64,000 nt of DNA from Diphasiastrum complanatum (GCA_029204225.1 CM055095.1:26521312-26585311); one strand, 5' to 3'; positions 34,112 through 46,299 are shown, numbered from the stretch's first letter. Numbers and translations: made by a program. Notes: generated by a model not told the origin, from the sequence alone.

Positions 34112-35217
34112 ATCGGGCAGCCCTCACTTTGGCACTACACGTTGATATGGTAGAGCTGTGGAAAACCCATAACTTTCTCTAGGGTATGCTTCACTATGCT
34201 CCACGACTACAAACCCATGCCCTTCCTTAACAAACTGCGTTGGCAAATGATGGAGGGCATCAACAACAAGATTTACCAATCTCGCCTCCAAGAAGCTCAA
34301 AAGATCTAGGATGAAAAAGCTTCAATTGGTGTGGGACCACCAACCCAATAAGGAGGGGGATAATGTTAGCAACAAAGTGAAAAGTAAAAAAAGAAAAGAA
34401 ATAAAACTCCGTGGCACGTGTATTGTAAGCCCACGTATGAGTATTTGCCAATAAACTTCTACTATGGCATGTGTTTTGTAAATCCTCGGGTAGAAGCTTA
34501 AAGAAATAAACTAATTTAAACTTAGACTTAAGAAAACTTAAGAAAGATTTCTAAGTTATCGTAAGCTTAAGTCTAGAATTAGAAATCTTAAAGTTCTAAA
34601 AGTTCTAAGTTAGAAGTTTAGAAGCCTTAAAATGGCTAGTTTAGATACTAATCCCATAAGCTAGTGGATGCTTATGGAAGGCCTTTCTTGCTATAAGAAG
34701 AGAGGCATTTCCCTTGTAAATAACACTTTTGAGATTATGCTATATTGTCTTTCTCTATTTTGAGATGGTCATTCTATCTCATTTGTGTTCCCTTTGGAAA
34801 GGTGCATAGCTTGAGGGAAGGTGCTCGGGTCTTCTCTTGCCTCCTTTTCATCAGTTTTAATTGTGGCATGCTTTTATTTGTTATTTGCTTAATTAGCCGC
34901 AATACTATTTTCCATTCCCTTTTGGGGGTTAGATTAGAATTAGTTAAACCTCTTGCTAGTTGGGTACCGCCTTAGCAAATTTTTTTTTTTTATGTTGCAA
35001 ATGTGGTTAGTTGGGTATGTCTTAACCACACTTTAGTTGGTTGTATTTACGTTTCGAGCACCAGTTGGGAAAGCCTTGGTGTTCCCTTCATTTGTTTATG
35101 TTTTTACAATTGAAAGCTTATGTAGAACTTAGAAGGTGGACGACCGGTCTCCCACTATACTACACACGAACCTCTCATTAGATCTAGCCACTTAGCGGAG
35201 TAGATTTACTTCCAACA
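34112..35217 (+). mobile_element. 3' end and LTR of retroelement family C (copy 1)
   Basis: A decayed coding tail (with MPFLNKLRWQMMEGINNKIY) leads to the polypurine tract AAGGAGGGGGAT and an LTR that starts TGTTAGCAAC at 34364 and ends TTCCAACA at 35217, 854 bp. A TATA-like GCTATAAGAAGAG lies near 34691. The same tail, PPT and LTR recur at 41495-42585. No 5' half is present. RNase H or integrase similarity is not visible in the short tail, so the superfamily is uncertain. Confidence 0.75.
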
Positions 35218-37150
35218 CAAGGTGATGACTCGAAAGACTTAACTGATCCTGCTTGATTCTAAGTTCGAAGTCATTAGAATTGATGGTATCGATTACGTAG
35301 ACAAGCGCAAAATATTGCGACTTATAGTGCAGAAGTAAGGCGGACAATTCAGACAAAACAGTAAGAAAAATTAGAAAGAATGATTAAGAAAGCATTGCAT
35401 ATATACTGACACTAATCTAAATGCAATGAGATGATAACTCGATTCAGAAAGAGTATAAAGATACAAGTTAGTAGATCCTAGAGAACAAGACAATTGTGAA
35501 CGAATCACGTGTCAAAAATCTATCTTCATTTTGTAATAGCTATGAGCTTATTCTGACTCTTAGTCTGAAAACATGAATTGATGCATAAAAGCATCTACAG
35601 TGCTTGTTTGCAAATCAATTCTATATATCTACAATTTACATGCAACTATATGTACAAGAATGTTATAGAGACGTTGTGCCATCTAAGATAGATCGTGGCT
35701 ATCGCTATTTGAACAAATAGTGACGCGACTGTTGTCATTGTCAAGGCAGTTTGCACAATGCAAGTGATGAACAATATTTTGAATGGTATCATGCTCAAGT
35801 GGACTTGGTCGGGTAGGGAAAATGATGCCAAATATGTAACAATCCCTATCACGCATTGGGGATTTCCACGAGAATCAGCCATAGTCGATGGAGAATCCGG
35901 AGTGAACATCATCTCCTCCAAGCTATATCATGAATGAGGACTTACCCATATGGTAAGCGCTCCTTTGACGATCCAAATAGCTGACCAGTCTAGTGCTAGT
36001 TTCTTCTACGAAGTATTTACTAGCATTCGATTACTAATGGAGAAAACATTTACATCTTTTGTACATGTAGCATCGATTGTTACTACGGCCTTCTTTTACT
36101 TCATTCGTTTAGGTTCAATTTTGAACCACATATCGATAAACTTGTGCACATGTATATATATCTCTCGTTCTAGCTTCATATAGCAATTGGATTAATGCTA
36201 TTTCGAGATTTTGATTTCAACTATATAAATATGATTCTAAACAAGGATGAATAGGCTTTATATGACAATAACGCTTTGAATGATTGTTCTAAAGAAAACA
36301 AAGCACTCAAAGGAATAATATGGCATCCTCTCAAGAAAACACGTCTACAATCATCCAAGTATGACTTCTCTCAATAAATTTCAGGTTGTGTATAAATCAT
36401 CTACGTTTCTAGTCTTGTCAAGGGAATGATGCTTTCGTTCTACGGACATAACCAACTTTCTATGACTAATGCAAATAAATAAAGAGTTTGTATGCTTAAA
36501 AATCTCACTTCTTGTTTTTATCGTCTATCGTTTACCAACCTGTTTAACAATCCGATAATGATGACTTATAAGTTGTCCATTGGCAAGGTTTTTCGATAAA
36601 TGATCTTCGACAACATGGATATGCATAAGATACATGGTTATTACATAAGGATTAGAATGGCACGGATCTGCCCTAAAAAACTATGAAGACCTCTTTGATA
36701 ATGTATAACCTATCCATAATGAAGTCCTAAACACAATGGGTTGAATGTGTAGTTTTGATAAACATAAGTTTGCTTAGAATGACACTATTCAATCATGGCT
36801 GTAGTAAATGATACCCATTCGGATGTCTTGTTGTCCACACCATATCTTTTAGCTAGTTAAAATATATACGGTAAAAACTACTCATACTATTGCTCAAAAC
36901 AATATAAACTGATATGGACCAATTGCCCATAAACTGATCAGCATGGCACAAGCCCTGATATGGTAATGTTAGGGCTTGGCCTATCGCTAAAAAACATTCT
37001 GCTGTTTGGGAAGACATGACTATGATTTAAAATACTATTTATGCAGTTTAGTGGTATAGCTTTTTTTGGACATGGATAACAACTAATGCTCAACTATGAC
37101 ACGTGTCTTCCCCACTGTACTAACTCGTGCGATTTTGTGTTGTGGAATGG
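35218..37150. other. Degraded LTR and internal sequence related to family A
   Basis: Segments at about 35240-35330 and 35690-35830 resemble parts of the family A LTR at 6715-6800 and 3310-3420. The remainder to 37150 shows no readable domains. Confidence 0.4.
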
Positions 37151-38031
37151 TGTTGGATTATTCTCCTTCTTACTAATCGACTAATCAGTTTTAATCCTCA
37201 TCCATTGTTTATCCAGTTCTACGGATTTTCATGTGTCTATATAGAGTCTACTAATTACAAGTGTTTTTACACAGTCTGCAGAAATACACGAAGTTTGACA
37301 ACAATGTCGCATATTTCGCCTGTCAAGAATCTCGTGTAAAAATGTAGTGTCGTCATTTTTGCCTTTTTTGCCTGATAGGAATTACGAGTAAATATGCAGA
37401 GTCGCATTTTTTGCATTTTTCAAAGTGTCTCAAATGTTAAGGAAATGACTCTGGCAAAGTGTGGGGCTACCCTAAATGAGATTTAAGGGCACTGTCAGGT
37501 TTTTTGCAAAAACCGGACACTGTCGTCTTTTTGCGACACTGTCGCTTGTGGCAGTTTTAGTTTATTTCTCTAGAGTAACAATTTTAGTTCATTTATGCTG
37601 ATAGACTGTTTACGGCCAATTTTCACCGCTTATCAACAATCAATTTTTGAATTGGATGAATGCCAACGGACACCAGCCAACTGACAATCACATTTGACGA
37701 CCTAATTACTTAGTATAAATCAGCTGTTCATGCATTTCTTTCTCAAGATTTGAAATATTATTGTGAATCGTGAAGGGTCTGAGTGTTATTACACGATGCT
37801 TCCTAAATCAAGCAAATCATTCACAATCAGAAAGTATTGTTTTTAGCTCTCTATCAAGTTTTCAAGCTTGAACTCTCTCAAGCATTCTAGCTTAGTCTTT
37901 TAGAGATTTATTTTAGAGTTGTTATTGTGCTACTGCTTATCAACAAAGCTGCTTATTATCAGACTTATTCTTAGTTACTCAGAGATAGCTTAGAGTGCGC
38001 GGTTTCTATCCGCTATTGTTTTGCGCTCATT
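37151..38031 (+). mobile_element. Partial or solo LTR, Copia family B (copy B1)
   Basis: Begins TGTTGGATTATTCTCC and follows the LTR at 44467 along its length (repeated GCATTTTT/TGCCTGA phrases, TCTCTATCAAG, GCGCTCATTAG), then diverges sharply at 38031 where the other copies continue. The 3' end of the LTR is missing. Confidence 0.75.
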
Positions 38032-38180
38032 AGTGTGAAAAATTGGCAAAAATCTAGCTTGGCAATTTTATGTCTTTTATTTTTGTGAGTACATTTCACA
38101 TGTGTGGAGCATGTTCCCACATGTGTAAAATAGTTTATCATAGCTTTAGGGGTTTCATAAATTTTTTATGTCAAGCTTCT

Positions 38181-38918
38181 TTATGTAGAGTTGTGATAGC
38201 TTGGAGGCGGTGGAGGCGATGTTGGCGGTGTGGGCAGTGGTGATGGCTGCTGAGCTGCAGGGTTCCGTCGCTTTGATGTAGAGCTTGCCTTGCGAGGATT
38301 CTTTCTTTTTCGCTCGTGTGCTCCTCTCTCTGACCATCTATGGGTCGCCTTCTGCTTCATCCTTGTTGTGTGCGACATCTGGGTGCCCTCATCAGAACCA
38401 CCCACCAACAATGACATCATCGGACCCATCATCGGGCCGTGACTTGGAGGTGACACGGTGGGTGTGGTGTCTCCCGATATGCCTAAATTTGATGTGTCCA
38501 TGCCCATTGCTGGTGGAAATGGGTCAAAGAAAGAATCATTCAGAACCGGCAACTCACCCGATGCCGCAAGCTCCTCATCTAGGAACTTCATTGTTTCCTC
38601 CCGCCCAGTTTCCGTCGGGGAAGGGCTTTTTTCTCGTGGTGGCTGCTGCTGCTGCTGGTCCTCCTGCTGCTGCTGGTCTTCTTGCTGCTGCTGCTCAATC
38701 TGGTCCTCCTGTGCAGCTGCTGTATGGGCCATGTCCTCCTCAGCTTCACGCTGAGTGGCCGGATCATCCTGAGACGCTATAGGGCTGCGACTCCGACTCC
38801 TGCTTCTGCTCTCCCGTCTCTCTATCTCATCGAGGGTGGCCAGTGCATCCCTATGGAGCAATGCAGTCACTTTGGGATCTCTAGTCGTTTGTTTTGTCCG
38901 TGCCATTTCCTCCAACAT
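38181..38918 (-). CDS. Histone H3-tail-mimic protein, low complexity, probably nuclear
   Basis: Single-exon frame of 245 codons from the ATG at 38918 or 241 from the ATG at 38906. The second ATG has the better plant context (G at -3, GC at +4/+5) and starts MARTKQTTRDPK. After loss of Met this gives ARTKQTTR, identical to the histone H3 tail ARTKQTAR except Thr for Ala7, so Arg2, Lys4 and Arg8 are kept. No further H3 similarity follows. The rest is an RS repeat (SRSRSRSRS), an acidic Gln-rich run, SP/TP sites, a central MGP-rich part, a basic cluster (ERKRKNPRKASSTSKRR) that could be a nuclear signal, and a Pro-rich end. A TATA box lies about 125 bp upstream. Its neighbour upstream encodes a BAH-like domain. 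A role as chromatin-reader decoy or substrate is inference. Confidence 0.6.
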   Translation of the reverse strand: MLEEMARTKQTTRDPKVTALLHRDALATLDEIERRESRSRSRSRSPIASQDDPATQREAEEDMAHTAAAQEDQIEQQQQEDQQQQEDQQQQQPPREKSPSPTETGREETMKFLDEELAASGELPVLNDSFFDPFPPAMGMDTSNLGISGDTTPTVSPPSHGPMMGPMMSLLVGGSDEGTQMSHTTRMKQKATHRWSERGAHERKRKNPRKASSTSKRRNPAAQQPSPLPTPPTSPPPPPSYHNST

Positions 38919-39030
38919 TGGTTAGCCTTTGAAAACGTATCAGAGAACACGAGAGATGAAAAACAGAGAATTTAAAAAAACTGACACTCTGACACTCAAG
39001 GGATGAAGTGGAGAAATGAGGACCCAAGTA

Positions 39031-39043
39031 CCCTTATATAGTG
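39031..39043 (-). promoter_or_regulatory. TATA box of the H3-tail-mimic gene
   Basis: The minus strand reads CACTATATAAGGG, a textbook plant TATA box, 112-125 bp upstream of the first ATG and 261 bp past the stop of the BAH-like gene. Confidence 0.7.
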
Positions 39044-39303
39044 AAGGGTTCTATTTTTAGTAAGTGCCCCTATAAAAGTTTTGGCCTCTTTTTCAATATA
39101 GTATGTTCTTGTCTAGGCTCATGAGTAAAAATCCTAATTGCCAGTTAACGGAAACCTTCGAAGAAAACCAGTAATATTATTAAAATGCATATCACTAAAC
39201 GATTTAAACCCTAACAAGTTTCAACCTTGGACATCCACAAATGTAGTAACAGGCATATAAAATGTGACAACGCAAAAGTAAAGTCAAAACGTAACCAAAT
39301 ATA

Positions 39304-40619
39304 TTAAAAAAATGAAACACATTCATGATCTTTTTCGGCTCGTGTCCGTATCTGCAAAACCAGACACAAAGTTAATAATCCTATATTTATTCAACATTAC
39401 TATTTAAAATTCAGGAATCTGATGGAGATTAGGGACTCACATTTTGTCCATTACAAGTGAAGACAAAATCTACTGGCACATCAACAAAAGTCAATCCAGG
39501 CATATGTCGAAGATCTTCTAGGCTGCACTCCTTATTTATATAAATTCCTCGTATTTCATCATGGGGCAAATGTATGGATATCTCCACTTCTTGCTGATTC
39601 GTCTCCGTGTCCAGAGGGTCCCATCGGCCATGACCAAACTTATATCGCCTATAGATGAAACTTAAGGAGCATGTTTGACGTGAAATATGATATCTTATGG
39701 TAATTGTTTCACAAGAGAGCTTACACCTTATTAAATCTCCTTTATGCTCCATTTCCTTTGAATCCCATGCGACAAATATGTTATCCAACAGTGATGATTC
39801 TGTTCATTGTGTTTGTTTTCCTAAAGGGGACCGCCTTAAATATGGCAACAAATACGGTGATCGGCACAGAGATGCTAGTGTAGACTCATTTGGATCCGAA
39901 TGTTGGCTTCACATTACCGGTAATCTCTTTGAGAAGTTGCCTCTTCGTTAATTCAATAGTTAGTTGGTCAACATATGGCCACTCGTGAGAATTGATCGCA
40001 GGCTCAGAAATTGGTGCTAATTTGCCTTGGCCACAGTTTTTTTTTGGAACTTCGTACATGTGATCATAAAAGAAAATGCCCATTTTGATCAGGACAGAGG
40101 ATGCCAACCCACCATATATTAGTTCTCCATATTTGGGGTGTATGGCGGAGAATTTTCCAGTGAAGGACTTCACGTTTTGCTAGTCGAAGCTATTTGAAGG
40201 AAAGACATCTGCACCAGGCATTAATGCAACATGATTATCCATTACAATGACATAATAATAATTCAAACATAATAGTTTACACAAGAATAAAATAGGTGAG
40301 ACCTACAATGTGACTGTATGGTTCTATCAGCAACAACCACATCCAATAAAATATCTCGACGCATGTATACGTGTTGCACATTTGCAAGGTATTCGCCGTT
40401 TTGGTCGATCTTGAATTCGTGGATCCTTCCTTTCCAATGGTAGTCTTGGTTGTTTCGCTTCCTCTTTGCAACCTTGTGAGTTCCTTTGCCCGATGGTTGC
40501 ATGTAAACCCAGTCAAAAGTTGAAAATGTATGGGGCACCCAATGCTCATTGGAATCTTTGATGTGTGCAACAATGGAAGCTAGTTGATTCTTGGGCTTCC
40601 TTGATTGAGTAGAGGCCAT
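39304..40619 (-). pseudogene. BAH-like domain gene, four exons, one nonsense codon
   Basis: Start ATG 40619 has a strong context (A at -3, G at +4). Inferred exons: 40619-40307, 40208-39918, 39799-39441 and 39351-39304; phases agree at every junction. Donors and acceptors include AAT/GTGAGT and TTTTGCAG. The N-terminal part resembles a BAH domain: FDWVYMQPSGKG, a basic insert, YHWKGRIHEF, YLANVQHVYMRRDI, then VFPSNSFD and VKSFTGK. BAH domains bind nucleosomes or histone tails. The C-terminal exons (DEIRGIYINKECSLEDLRHM, FVDVPVDFVFTCNGQN) recall ubiquitin-like folds, less surely. A TAG at 40182-40180 interrupts SFD/QNVKSF. Using an acceptor at 40180/40179 with another donor could avoid it. I call it a probable recent pseudogene. 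Confidence 0.55.
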
Positions 40620-40721
40620 AATGGATGATGTAATGATAATGTAGGATATGTGAAATACTGTGTAGATCTTCAGATAAGGTGAACCAAAATAAAAAAAATA
40701 GAATATTGGTGGAGTATACAG

Positions 40722-41210
<489 letters not shown>

Positions 41211-41486
41211 GGCTCTGATACCAACTTAGAATTTGCTTCGAACAGGAACACAGATCATGCTACACAGTAACACAAATAGAAAAACACTCTCCACCACAAG
41301 CTCACATAGCAACTGTATTTCTCAAAATGAAATTACACTGTACATATAGTTATTCACTCAGGCAACCCATGCATGACCCAGGTTGCCATTGGCGGGACGC
41401 GTGTCTCATCGACTTGCCTCGTGGCGAGGCCAACTGATCCTTATCAACTGATAGGACCCACTATACAGTAGCACAGTGATTCTACT
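41211..41486 (-). mobile_element. 5' LTR of Copia family D with PBS
   Basis: The minus strand ends GCAAATTCTAAGT followed by TGGTATCAGAGCC (41223-41211), the initiator tRNA-Met PBS. The LTR (41225-41486) is nearly identical to the 3' LTR at 56510-56781. It abuts the family C tail directly at about 41486. Confidence 0.85.
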
Positions 41487-41494
41487 TTAATTCA

Positions 41495-42585
41495 CTCTCA
41501 CTTCGGCGCTTCATATCAACATGATCGAACTTTGGAAAATCCATGGATTCCTGCAAGGCATGTTCCATTATTACAAGCAACTACCCTTCCTTAATAAATT
41601 ATGCTAGCAGATGATGGAGGGTATCGACAACAAAATCTATCAAACCCGCCCACAATAGTCTCGCCTCCAGGGAGCTCAAAAGATCCAAGACAAAAAAGCT
41701 TCGATTGGTGTGGGACCACCAATCCAATAAGGAGGGGGATAATGTTAGCAACTGTGCAAACACAGTGAAAAATATAAAAAACGAAATAAAACCCCGTGGC
41801 ATGTGTATTGTAAGCCCACGTATGAGTATTTGCCAATAAACTTCTACCATGGCATGTGTTTTGTAAGTCCATGGGTAGAAGCTTAAAATAATAAAATAAC
41901 TTAAACTTAGGATTAGAAATTAGACTTAAGAAACTTAAGCTTAGAAAGATTCTAAGTTATCTTAAGTTCTAAGTTAGAAACTTTTTAAAGTTAGAAGTTT
42001 TTAGAAGCCTTAGAATGGCTAGTTTTAAACTAATCCCATAAGTTAGTGGATGCTTATGGAAGACCCTCCTTGCTATAAGAGGGGAGGTATTTCTCATGTA
42101 CACAACACTTTTGAGATTAAGTTATGTTATGCTTCTCTATTTATGAGATTATCATTTTATTTCACTTGTGTTCCCTTTGGGAAGGTGCATAGCTTGAGGG
42201 AAGGTGCTCGGGCCTCCTCTTGCCTCCTTCTCATTGGTTTTATTGTGGCATGATTTATTTGCTATTTGCTTAGTTAGCCGCAATCTATTATTTCCATCTT
42301 CCTTTTGGGTGTTAAAATAGGATCTAGTTTAGTGATCTTGCTAGTTGGATACTGCCTTAGCAAGGTTTTTATTGTTTTGTTAATCTTGGCTAGTTGGGTA
42401 AGCCTTAGTCAAGTTAGTTTTTATTTCCGTTCCGAGCACTAGTTGGGAAGCCTTGGTGCTCCCTTCCTTTCACAGTTGAAAGCTTTTTGTAGAACTTAGA
42501 AGGTGGACGAGCGGTCTACCACTATACTACGCACGAATCCCTTCTTAGACCTAGACACCATAGAAGAGTAGAAATGCTTCCAACA
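41495..42585 (+). mobile_element. 3' end and LTR of retroelement family C (copy 2)
   Basis: Second copy of the unit at 34112-35217. Coding tail with FLNKLC-QMMEGIDNKIYQ, PPT AAGGAGGGGGAT, LTR 41743-42585 (843 bp) from TGTTAGCAAC to CCAACA. A TATA-like GCTATAAGAGGGG lies near 42073. Same orientation as copy 1; the two LTRs are diverged by scattered indels. Confidence 0.8.
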
Positions 42586-42878
42586 GACGTTCAAGCTTCA
42601 TTATTGTTTCTAGCTTCTAAATTGACAATTTCCACTAGTGAGTGAGCTATGATCCCCATGTGGATGATTTAGCCTCCTTTATTGAATGAAATTTTTTTCT
42701 TTGTCGATGAGCTTGGCTCCCCTTGGAAGATAAGTCTCCCTATATGGATGAGCACAAAGATTGTTAATTATTTTGCATATAGTTTCTTGTTGATTCAATA
42801 GGATTGATTTTAATAAGCTCTCCAAATTGTGTGTGAGTCATCAATTTTCAGATTTTAGTTTCAATCTATTGTAGTTGT
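42586..42878. other. No supported feature
   Basis: Short unassigned interval between the family C LTR and LTR B2. Confidence 0.35.
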
Positions 42879-43632
42879 GTTGGATTATTCTCTTTCTTAC
42901 TAAACGACTAATCGGTTTTAATCTTCATCCATTGTTTATCCAGTTCTGCGGATTTTCCCATGTTTTTATACAGTCTGCAGAATTACAAGTGTTTTTACAC
43001 AATCTGCAAAAATACATGGAGTTTGAAACAGTGTCACATTTTTTGCCTGTCAGAAATCCCCTGTAAAAATGCAGTGTCGCCCTCGCATTTTTTGCCTGAC
43101 AGAAATCACGAGTAAAAATGTAGAGTCGCATTTTTTTGCTTTTTCCAAAGTGCCTCAAATGTTAAGGAAATGACTCTGGCAAAATGTGGGGCAATCCTAA
43201 ATGAGATTTAAGGGCACCTTCGGGTTTTTCGCATTTTTCGCAAAAATCTGACACTGTCGTCTTTTTGCGACACCTTCGTCTGTGGCTGTTTTGGTTCGTT
43301 TCTGCAGAAGTGACAATCCAATTCATTTATGCAGATAGATGATTTACGACCAATATCCACTGCTTATCAGCAATCAATGACAAGGAACCGGATGAATGCC
43401 AATGGACACCAGCCAACTGGCAATCGCATTTGACGACCTAATTGCTTAGTATATATATATATAGTTGTTCATATTCATACAAATTATCAAGTGAAGAAGT
43501 TCTGAAGCGACGCATCAACATTCTGAATTGTGAAAGAGTTGAGTGTCATTACACAACGCTTCTTGCGCTCTTATCAAGCAGATCATTCACAGTCAGAAAG
43601 TATTGTAGTTAGCTCTCTATCAAACTTTAGTA
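42879..43632 (+). mobile_element. 5' LTR of internally deleted Copia B element (copy B2)
   Basis: Starts TGTTGGATTATTCTC and matches LTR B3 up to CTCTCTATCAA (about 43625), then joins coding sequence directly. The LTR end, PBS, gag, protease, integrase and most of RT are absent. A TATA run (TATATATATATA) lies near 43451. Confidence 0.8.
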
Positions 43633-43642
43633 CATCTACAAC

Positions 43643-44458
43643 ATGTTAGTCAGATATAATCTGATGAATTGCAAGTTAGCTCTCTCACCAATGGAACCAG
43701 GTCTCAAAATGTCAAAGGACCAGTGTCCCCAAACAATTATTGAGAAGAAGCAGATGTGTGAGTATCCTTACCATTCTATTATAGGATCTCTTATGTACGT
43801 CATGATCTGTACCAGTCCAAACATAGCTTTTGTAGCCAGCTCTCTCAGCCAGTTTATGACTAAGCCTGGTGTAACACATTGGAAGGCTCTTATCAGAGTT
43901 ATGAGATATCTTCGAGCTACTATGGACTTTTGCATTTGTTATAGAATAGTCGGCAACGACAAACTCAATTTACTCAGTGGTTACACAGATGCAAGTTGGG
44001 CAGGAGATGTAAACACTCGTAAATCCACTTTTGGATTTACATTCTTCCTCAACAATGGTCCAGTTTCCTGGAACAGTCGCAAGCAATCTTTGATAGATCT
44101 ATCTTCCACTAAATCAGAGTATATCGCAGTTTCTCAAGCTACAAAGGAAGCAATTTGGTTGAGAAACTTACTCTCAGATATCGATCTGAATCATTATGCT
44201 CCGACGACATTATTCTATGATAATCAAAGTGACATTGCTTTATCAGCCAACCCTAGATTTCGTTCTAGGAGTAAGCACATTGAACTGAAGTATCATTTCG
44301 TCAGAAGCAAAGTTCTCAACAAAGAGGTCAGATTGCAGTACTGTAAAACACAAGATATGACAGCAGATATTTTTACCAAAGCATTAAGTTTGGAAGCACA
44401 CAGAAGATTTTGTGTAGAACTAAGTTGGAAGGCCAAGGCATTCAAGGATTCAAATTAA
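43643..44458 (+). pseudogene. Copia RT C-terminus and RNase H (family B)
   Basis: An open frame of 271 codons encodes only the end of the polyprotein. It starts at the post-palm part (MNCKLALSPMEPGLKMSKDQ), then YHSIIGSLMYVMICTSPNIA, then RNase H: YTDASWAGDVNTRKSTFGF, SWNSRKQSLIDLSSTKSEYI, then DNQSDIALSANPRFRSRSKH and TADIFTKALSLEAHRRF. The catalytic Asp and Glu positions of RNase H look preserved. It has no start region of its own and is the surviving 3' coding end of a deleted element. LTR B3 follows within 8 bp, after AAGATGGAG. Confidence 0.9.
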
Positions 44459-44466
44459 GATGGAGT

Positions 44467-45640
44467 GTTGGATTATTTTCCTTCTTACTAATCGACTAAT
44501 CAGTTTTAATCTTCATCCATTGTTTATCCAGTTCTGCAGATTTTTCCGTGTTTTTATACAATCTGCAGAATTACAAGTGTTTTTACACAGTCTGCAGAAA
44601 TACATGGAGGTTGAAACAATGTCGCATTTTTCGCTTGTCAGAAATCCTTGGTAAAAATGCAGTGTTGTCTTTTTCGCATTTTTCGCCTGACAAGAATCAC
44701 GAGTCACAAATGTAGTGTCGCATTTTTTTTGCTTTTTCCAAAGTGCCTCAAATGTTAAAGAAATGACTTTGGAAAAGTGTGGGGCAACCTTAAATGAGAT
44801 TTAACGGCACCTTCGGATTTTTCGCATTTTTTTGAAAAAACCCGACATTGTCTCCTTTTTGCGACACCTTCACCTGTGGCTGTTTTGGTTCATTTCTGCA
44901 TAAGTGATGGTCTAGTTCATTTATGCAAACAGATGATTCACGGCCAATATCCACTGCTTATCAGCAATCAATGACAAGAAATCGGATGAATGCCAGTGGA
45001 CACCAGCCAACTGGCAATCGCATTTGATGACCTAATTGCTTAGTATATATATACCTGTTCATATTCATACTTTTTATCAAGTGAAGAATGAAGCGACGCA
45101 TCAACATTGTGAATTGTGAAGGGGCTGAGTGTTATTACACAACACTTCTGGCGCTCTTATCAAGCAGATCATTCACAATCAAAAAGTATTGTAGTTAGCT
45201 CTCTATCAAGCGTTCAAGCTTGAACTCTCTTGAGCATTCTAGCTTAGTCTTTTAGAGATTTATTTTAGAGTTGCTATTGCGCTATTGCTTATTAGCAAAG
45301 CTGCATATTATCAGACTTATTCTCAGTTACTCAGAGACAGCTTAGAGTGCACGGTTTCTATCTGCTATTGTCTTGCGCTCATTAGCATCTGAATTTGTTT
45401 CTCCAAAATCAATACAATTTTCTTATTGCGTTCAGTATATGTCAGAATGCATGCATCTCTGTTTGTTTTTGTAGCTGATAGAAATTGTCTGAGAATTCAA
45501 TACTTTATATTTGGCTACGTAATCACTTAGTATCTAGCGATTTCAAAGTTAGTTGCTAAAGATTGAATGTGATTATCATCACTACTGCTTTGTTCAATTT
45601 TTTGATAGGCTTAGTCATGCATTGGAAGTAGGAGTTTCCA
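44467..45640 (+). mobile_element. 3' LTR of Copia B (copy B3)
   Basis: Starts TGTTGGATTATTTTCC. It contains TATATATATACC near 45045, GCATTTTT phrases in U3 and a GCGCTCATTAGCATCTG stretch near 45378. Similarity with 48112-48190 runs to about 45640, which I take as the approximate end. Confidence 0.75.
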
Positions 45641-45849
45641 TTGCAATTATTCCATCCTATTTTCAACAAGGTGATTATTTGTTGATCAAGATTCATCAAG
45701 ATCTGCATGTAAGTTGTCTAGTTTCAAGAGAGCTAGTCTTGCAATGTTCTCAATCATTGTGTTTTCACTATTCTTTCATTTGTTGAGAGGAGTGTGGGTG
45801 CTTAGTGCATTAGAACAGGTTCATATAGGTGGAGTAATCATTTTTAATG

Positions 45850-46260
45850 ATGGCTACTACAAGTGGAATCATGCTGAAAAGTAATGATAGGCTCAACTCA
45901 ACTAACTATTCAACTTGGAAAGTAAGGATGGAGTCCATACTTGAGCTGAATGAGTTATAAATATTGTTGCACGTGTGGAAGAGAGACCCTTGGTTCTTCA
46001 AGATCAAGTAAGGTATGATAAGAGGGCCAAGAAGGCACTCCACATCATCAAAATGAATGTGACAAATGAACTTCTTAAGGAAGTTGGGAAATGCACTTCT
46101 TCAAGTGAATCTTGGAATGCCTCGAAGAAGGGTATGAAAGTAAGTCCGATTCTAGGTTCTAACCTTAAGAAGGCAAATCTTCCAAAGTATCCAAAGGGAA
46201 GGGAAAAGTGCTCATGCCTTTATTTTAAGAGTCATCTATGCGAAAAATGATGGTGATTGC
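45850..46260 (+). pseudogene. Copia gag (family E copy 2)
   Basis: ATG at 45850 starts MATTSGIMLKSNDRLNSTNY, then STWKVRMESILELNEL, the UBN2 gag opening, then a stop. The frame continues with DQVRYDKRAKKALHIIKMNV, SSSESWNA, and a degraded zinc-knuckle region (KCSCLYFKSHLCEK). Protease and integrase are missing; the sequence passes straight to the pre-RT linker at about 46300. Confidence 0.8.
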
Positions 46261-46299
46261 CACCAAGGGCATTTCCAAGTCAAGTTCCAAGAAAATCCT

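Noticed and set aside
34260-34451. 63-codon minus-strand frame repeated at 41599-41872
   Set aside because: It is the antisense of the family C coding tail and LTR start; the repetition comes from the element.
38285-38975. Plus-strand frames with Cys/Ala/Leu runs
   Set aside because: Shadows of the Gln-rich repeat of the H3-tail gene, which has its own TATA box on the minus strand.
42925-43158. Frames with repeated FYQGFLTG/FYRGFLTG-like phrases in the family B LTRs
   Set aside because: They arise from repeated GCATTTTT/TGCCTGACAG phrases in U3 and are not conserved as protein between LTR copies.
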